Below, in pieces: positions 5,895 through 8,645 of a DNA stretch of 8,645 bases. This DNA is from Candidatus Poribacteria bacterium. Lineage in GTDB: Bacteria > Poribacteria > WGA-4E > PCPOR2b. The stretch is taken from assembly GCA_027296925.1 (NCBI GenBank), contig JAPUIP010000477.1, forward strand, positions 1 through 8,645, written 5' to 3'. Made by a program: the position numbers and the translations under genes. The notes beneath the pieces were generated by a model. The model made no database searches. It was given only the letters and a program-made list of their open reading frames with translations, and was not told the origin of the DNA. How positions within the stretch are numbered: the stretch's first letter is position 1; every line of letters begins with the position of its first letter.

Positions 5895-8645
5895 ATGTCC
5901 ATTCCCAGACTTTCCGTGAGTAATCCCGTTTTGGCGAACATGATGATGATCACCATTGTACTGGCAGGATTATATGCCTGGTTCGTTTTGCCGCGGGATT
6001 TGACTCCAGAGATCTCGTTTCACACCGCAACGATTACGACTTTGTATCCCGGTGCTTCACCGGAGGAAGTTGAGAAGCTTCTCACGGTTCCGATTGAGGA
6101 AGAAATCGAAGGCGTTAACAAGATTGATCTCATCCTCTCCGTCTCCTCCGAGGGGCGATCGTTGATTTCCGTCCAATTTGAAGAGATCAGTGATCGCGAG
6201 TTTGATAAACAGTTTCAAAATCTGCGAGCGGCGGTGGATCGCGTCAATGATCTGCCGGAAGAGATTCTGGACGAGCCTGAAATTTTGGAAATCAATACGT
6301 CAACCGGCTTTCCAATGCTGACCGTCATGGTCGGTGGGGAGGTCTCGGAAGATGTGATGAAGGAAATCGCTGAAAATCTGAAAGATGAAATCCTTGAGAT
6401 TCCAAATATCGCTGCGGTTCGGCTCGCGGGCGTTCGCGAAAGGGAGATCTGGGTAGAGGTGCATCCAGATAAGTTAAAGGCGTATAAACTTCCGATCGAA
6501 CAGGTGATTAACGCCGTGAAGGAGCATAACCTGAATCTCCCCGCAGGCTCACTGGAGATCGGCAGGACGGAATATTTGGTACGGACAATGGGGGAGTTCC
6601 GAAATCTGTCGGAGATTGAAGATACAATCGTCCACGTCCAACAGACCGGTACGCTTTTGCGGGTGCGAGATATTGCGTCCGTCTCGGATACGTATGAAAA
6701 ACCGCGTACACTTTCACACATTAACGGGGAACCTTCTATGAGTCTCACGGTTCAAAAAAAGAAGGAAGGTAATGCGATCAAGCTGGTCAAGCAGGTCCGT
6801 GAACTCATAGAGGAACACAAACAGGAGGTGCCGGAAGGTGTGAAAATTTCGGGGGTCAATGACTACTCCGTCATCTTGAAGGAGCGTTTAGGTATACTGC
6901 AGACGAACGCGATTTTTGGGCTGGTTTTGGTTGTCATCCTCCTGTACATCTTTATCGGGTTGCGTAACGCGCTCTTTGCAGTAATAGGTATTCCCGTGGC
7001 GTTCATGGCGACGTTTTTCTTTTTACACCTGACCGGACATATCCTCAGTGGCGTTGCGCTCTTCGGTTTAATTCTTGTGGTCGGTGTGGTCGTGGACGAT
7101 GCAATTATGGTCATCGAGAATGTATTCCGTTACATCCAGGCCGGTATGTCTCCCAGAGAGGCGGCAGTTGTTGGCGCTGAGGAAGTGGGTTGGCCGGTCC
7201 TCGCAGCCAGTTTGACGACAATTGCCGCCTTTGGTCCACTCATGTTCATGTCCGGGGTGCCGGGTCAGTTTATGCGAATCGTTCCCATCGTCGTCATTTT
7301 AGTATTGCTTGCGTCATTACTCGAAGTTTTTATGATCTTGCCCGCCCACATCGCTGAGTGGGGTAGGGCGCAAAATAGAGAGCAGTGGCGGCATGCCTGG
7401 TTTGATCGCCTCCGAGGACGCTATGTGAATATACTGAAGCGAACGATCCGGTGGCGCTACGCTGTAGTCGCTTGCGTTTTGGTGATTGGCGTGGTAGTCT
7501 GCGCTGGCGCATTTCTCCTGTTAGATAAGGAACTTTTCCCTGGAGAGGATTTCCCCCAATTTTATATCAAGGCGCAGATGCCAACCACATTCGGCATTCA
7601 GGAGACAACAGGAGTTCTGTCGAAGATCGAGGAGATTGCGATGGCACTTCCAGCGCATGAGCGCATCGCCGTTGTGACTAATATCGGTTTGCTCACACCG
7701 ACCTCGGGGATGGAGGGGACAACCGTTCGAGCCAACGTTGGTGAAGTCCTCGTTGAGTTAGTCCCGAAAGGTCAACGCCGTCGCAGTGTGGATGAGATTA
7801 TTGCGGAACTTCGCCCTCAGATCATGGGAGTGAGCGGGGTGGAGAGTTTCATGTTTGATAAACTCCAAGGCGGCCCCCCACAAGGGAAAGATGTCGAGGT
7901 CAAGGTCAAAGGAGAGCGGTTTGATCAGTTGGAACGAATTGCGGAACTGCTCAAGGCTGAACTTCGCCAGATGGACGGCGTCTACGATATACAAGATGAC
8001 TTTCTGGTCGGAAAGCCTGAACTGCGCATTCGCATCAAGGAGGAGAAAGCATATCAATACGGCTTAAATATCCTCCAAGTTGCTTACACAGTGCGTAACG
8101 CTCTCAAGGGAAATACAACAACGACCTACCGTGATGCGGACGAGTCGATTGATGTCGTTGTGAAATATGATCAGCATGCCCTGGCGACCATTGAAGACCT
8201 CAACGAACTGCTCATTAGTACCCCAACCGGTGCGATCTTGCCGTTGCGGGACGTTGCCGAAATCCGCGAGGAGTATGGCTATGCGGAGATTCGGCGGTTT
8301 GAAGGGGAGCGAGCAATCACGGTTTCTGCCGCGGTGGATGCGAAGAAAACGACGGCTGTGGAGGTCAACCAGGCGCTTATCGCCGCTTTCAAGGATATCG
8401 AATCCTTGTACCCCGGCTATCGTCTCGACTTTCGCGGTGCATTTGACCAGATCAATGAATCTTTTGCTGAACTCGGCAAACTCTTTGCAATCGGGATTTT
8501 ACTCATCTATGTGATTCTCGGTGCACAATTCAAATCTTTCATTCAGCCCGTCGTCATCCTCTTTGCCGTGCCGTTTGGGATTATTGGTGCAATGGTCGGC
8601 TTGCTCGCGGTGGGTGCTACGTTAAGCATGGTTGCCATGTTTGGA
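5895..8645 (+). CDS. RND-family efflux transporter permease (AcrB/HAE type), 3' end outside window
   Basis: The frame stays open for 917 codons from the ATG at 5895 to the window edge; AcrB-type proteins are about 1000-1050 residues, so roughly the last tenth is missing. Family members are trimeric inner-membrane pumps that use the proton gradient to export drugs, metals or other compounds through a periplasmic adaptor and an outer-membrane channel. Visible parts: TM1 (about 11-32), a large periplasmic porter loop (33-337), TM2 (338-355), TM3 (359-377), and TM4 (387-407) with VGVVVDDAIMVIEN (396-409). Its Asp401-Asp402 pair matches the proton-relay aspartates of AcrB TM4. TM5-TM6, TM7 (522-543), a second porter loop and TM8-TM9 (861-903) follow. 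The window stops at SMVAMFG, just before TM10, so the relay lysine cannot be checked. GAAGGGG (5878-5884) stands 10 bases before the start. No adaptor or outer-membrane factor gene lies upstream, so partners are downstream or elsewhere. The substrate cannot be inferred. No frameshift is seen. Confidence 0.95.
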   Translation, partial: MSIPRLSVSNPVLANMMMITIVLAGLYAWFVLPRDLTPEISFHTATITTLYPGASPEEVEKLLTVPIEEEIEGVNKIDLILSVSSEGRSLISVQFEEISDREFDKQFQNLRAAVDRVNDLPEEILDEPEILEINTSTGFPMLTVMVGGEVSEDVMKEIAENLKDEILEIPNIAAVRLAGVREREIWVEVHPDKLKAYKLPIEQVINAVKEHNLNLPAGSLEIGRTEYLVRTMGEFRNLSEIEDTIVHVQQTGTLLRVRDIASVSDTYEKPRTLSHINGEPSMSLTVQKKKEGNAIKLVKQVRELIEEHKQEVPEGVKISGVNDYSVILKERLGILQTNAIFGLVLVVILLYIFIGLRNALFAVIGIPVAFMATFFFLHLTGHILSGVALFGLILVVGVVVDDAIMVIENVFRYIQAGMSPREAAVVGAEEVGWPVLAASLTTIAAFGPLMFMSGVPGQFMRIVPIVVILVLLASLLEVFMILPAHIAEWGRAQNREQWRHAWFDRLRGRYVNILKRTIRWRYAVVACVLVIGVVVCAGAFLLLDKELFPGEDFPQFYIKAQMPTTFGIQETTGVLSKIEEIAMALPAHERIAVVTNIGLLTPTSGMEGTTVRANVGEVLVELVPKGQRRRSVDEIIAELRPQIMGVSGVESFMFDKLQGGPPQGKDVEVKVKGERFDQLERIAELLKAELRQMDGVYDIQDDFLVGKPELRIRIKEEKAYQYGLNILQVAYTVRNALKGNTTTTYRDADESIDVVVKYDQHALATIEDLNELLISTPTGAILPLRDVAEIREEYGYAEIRRFEGERAITVSAAVDAKKTTAVEVNQALIAAFKDIESLYPGYRLDFRGAFDQINESFAELGKLFAIGILLIYVILGAQFKSFIQPVVILFAVPFGIIGAMVGLLAVGATLSMVAMFG

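Noticed and set aside
6215..6748. A 177-codon open frame on the minus strand within the RND gene.
   Set aside because: The + strand here encodes a well-matched RND porter domain; the minus-strand protein is Ser/Arg/Thr-rich and unrecognisable, as expected of a shadow.

Overview
The window holds four genes, all on the + strand, and no RNA gene, CRISPR array or mobile element that I can support. The first three (131-5707) look like one carbohydrate-related group. The fourth (5895 to the window edge) is an unrelated RND-family efflux pump cut off by the window end. Starts are ATG with recognisable Shine-Dalgarno sequences, and stops are TGA, TGA and TAG, so the standard bacterial code fits. DUF2961/GH172 proteins, large modular six-hairpin proteins and HAE-type RND pumps together suggest a free-living or host-associated Gram-negative bacterium with broad glycan use, such as Poribacteria, Planctomycetes or a related uncultured lineage. 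This placement is inference from gene content, not a measured phylogeny.

Layout. Positions 1-130 are a leader with two back-to-back hairpins (14-31 and 41-63) and a Shine-Dalgarno. 131-1285 encodes a complete DUF2961/GH172 glycoside hydrolase without a signal peptide. 1373-1747 encodes a small ParB/sulfiredoxin-fold-like protein of unknown function. 1808-5707 encodes a 1299-residue modular protein. Its order is a weak export signal, a very acidic low-complexity tract of about 135 residues, a carbohydrate-binding-like beta-sandwich, an Ig/CARDB-like domain, a mutarotase-like beta domain, a six-hairpin (alpha/alpha toroid) domain, a C-terminal beta domain and a Pro/Glu tail. 5708-5894 is a 187-base gap with an imperfect inverted repeat at its left edge and a CTGAA repeat at its right. 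5895-8645 encodes the first 917 residues of the RND inner-membrane transporter.

How they may work together. The large modular protein has the layout of a polysaccharide-degrading or -binding enzyme, and the GH172 protein could process released sugars inside the cell. This cannot be proven from sequence alone, because the substrate of the GH172 protein is open and the toroid domain fits no family I can name. The small ParB-like protein between them has no obvious role in sugar metabolism and is the least explained gene. The RND pump has its own leader and probably belongs to a separate unit; no periplasmic adaptor or outer-membrane factor gene lies between it and the modular protein.
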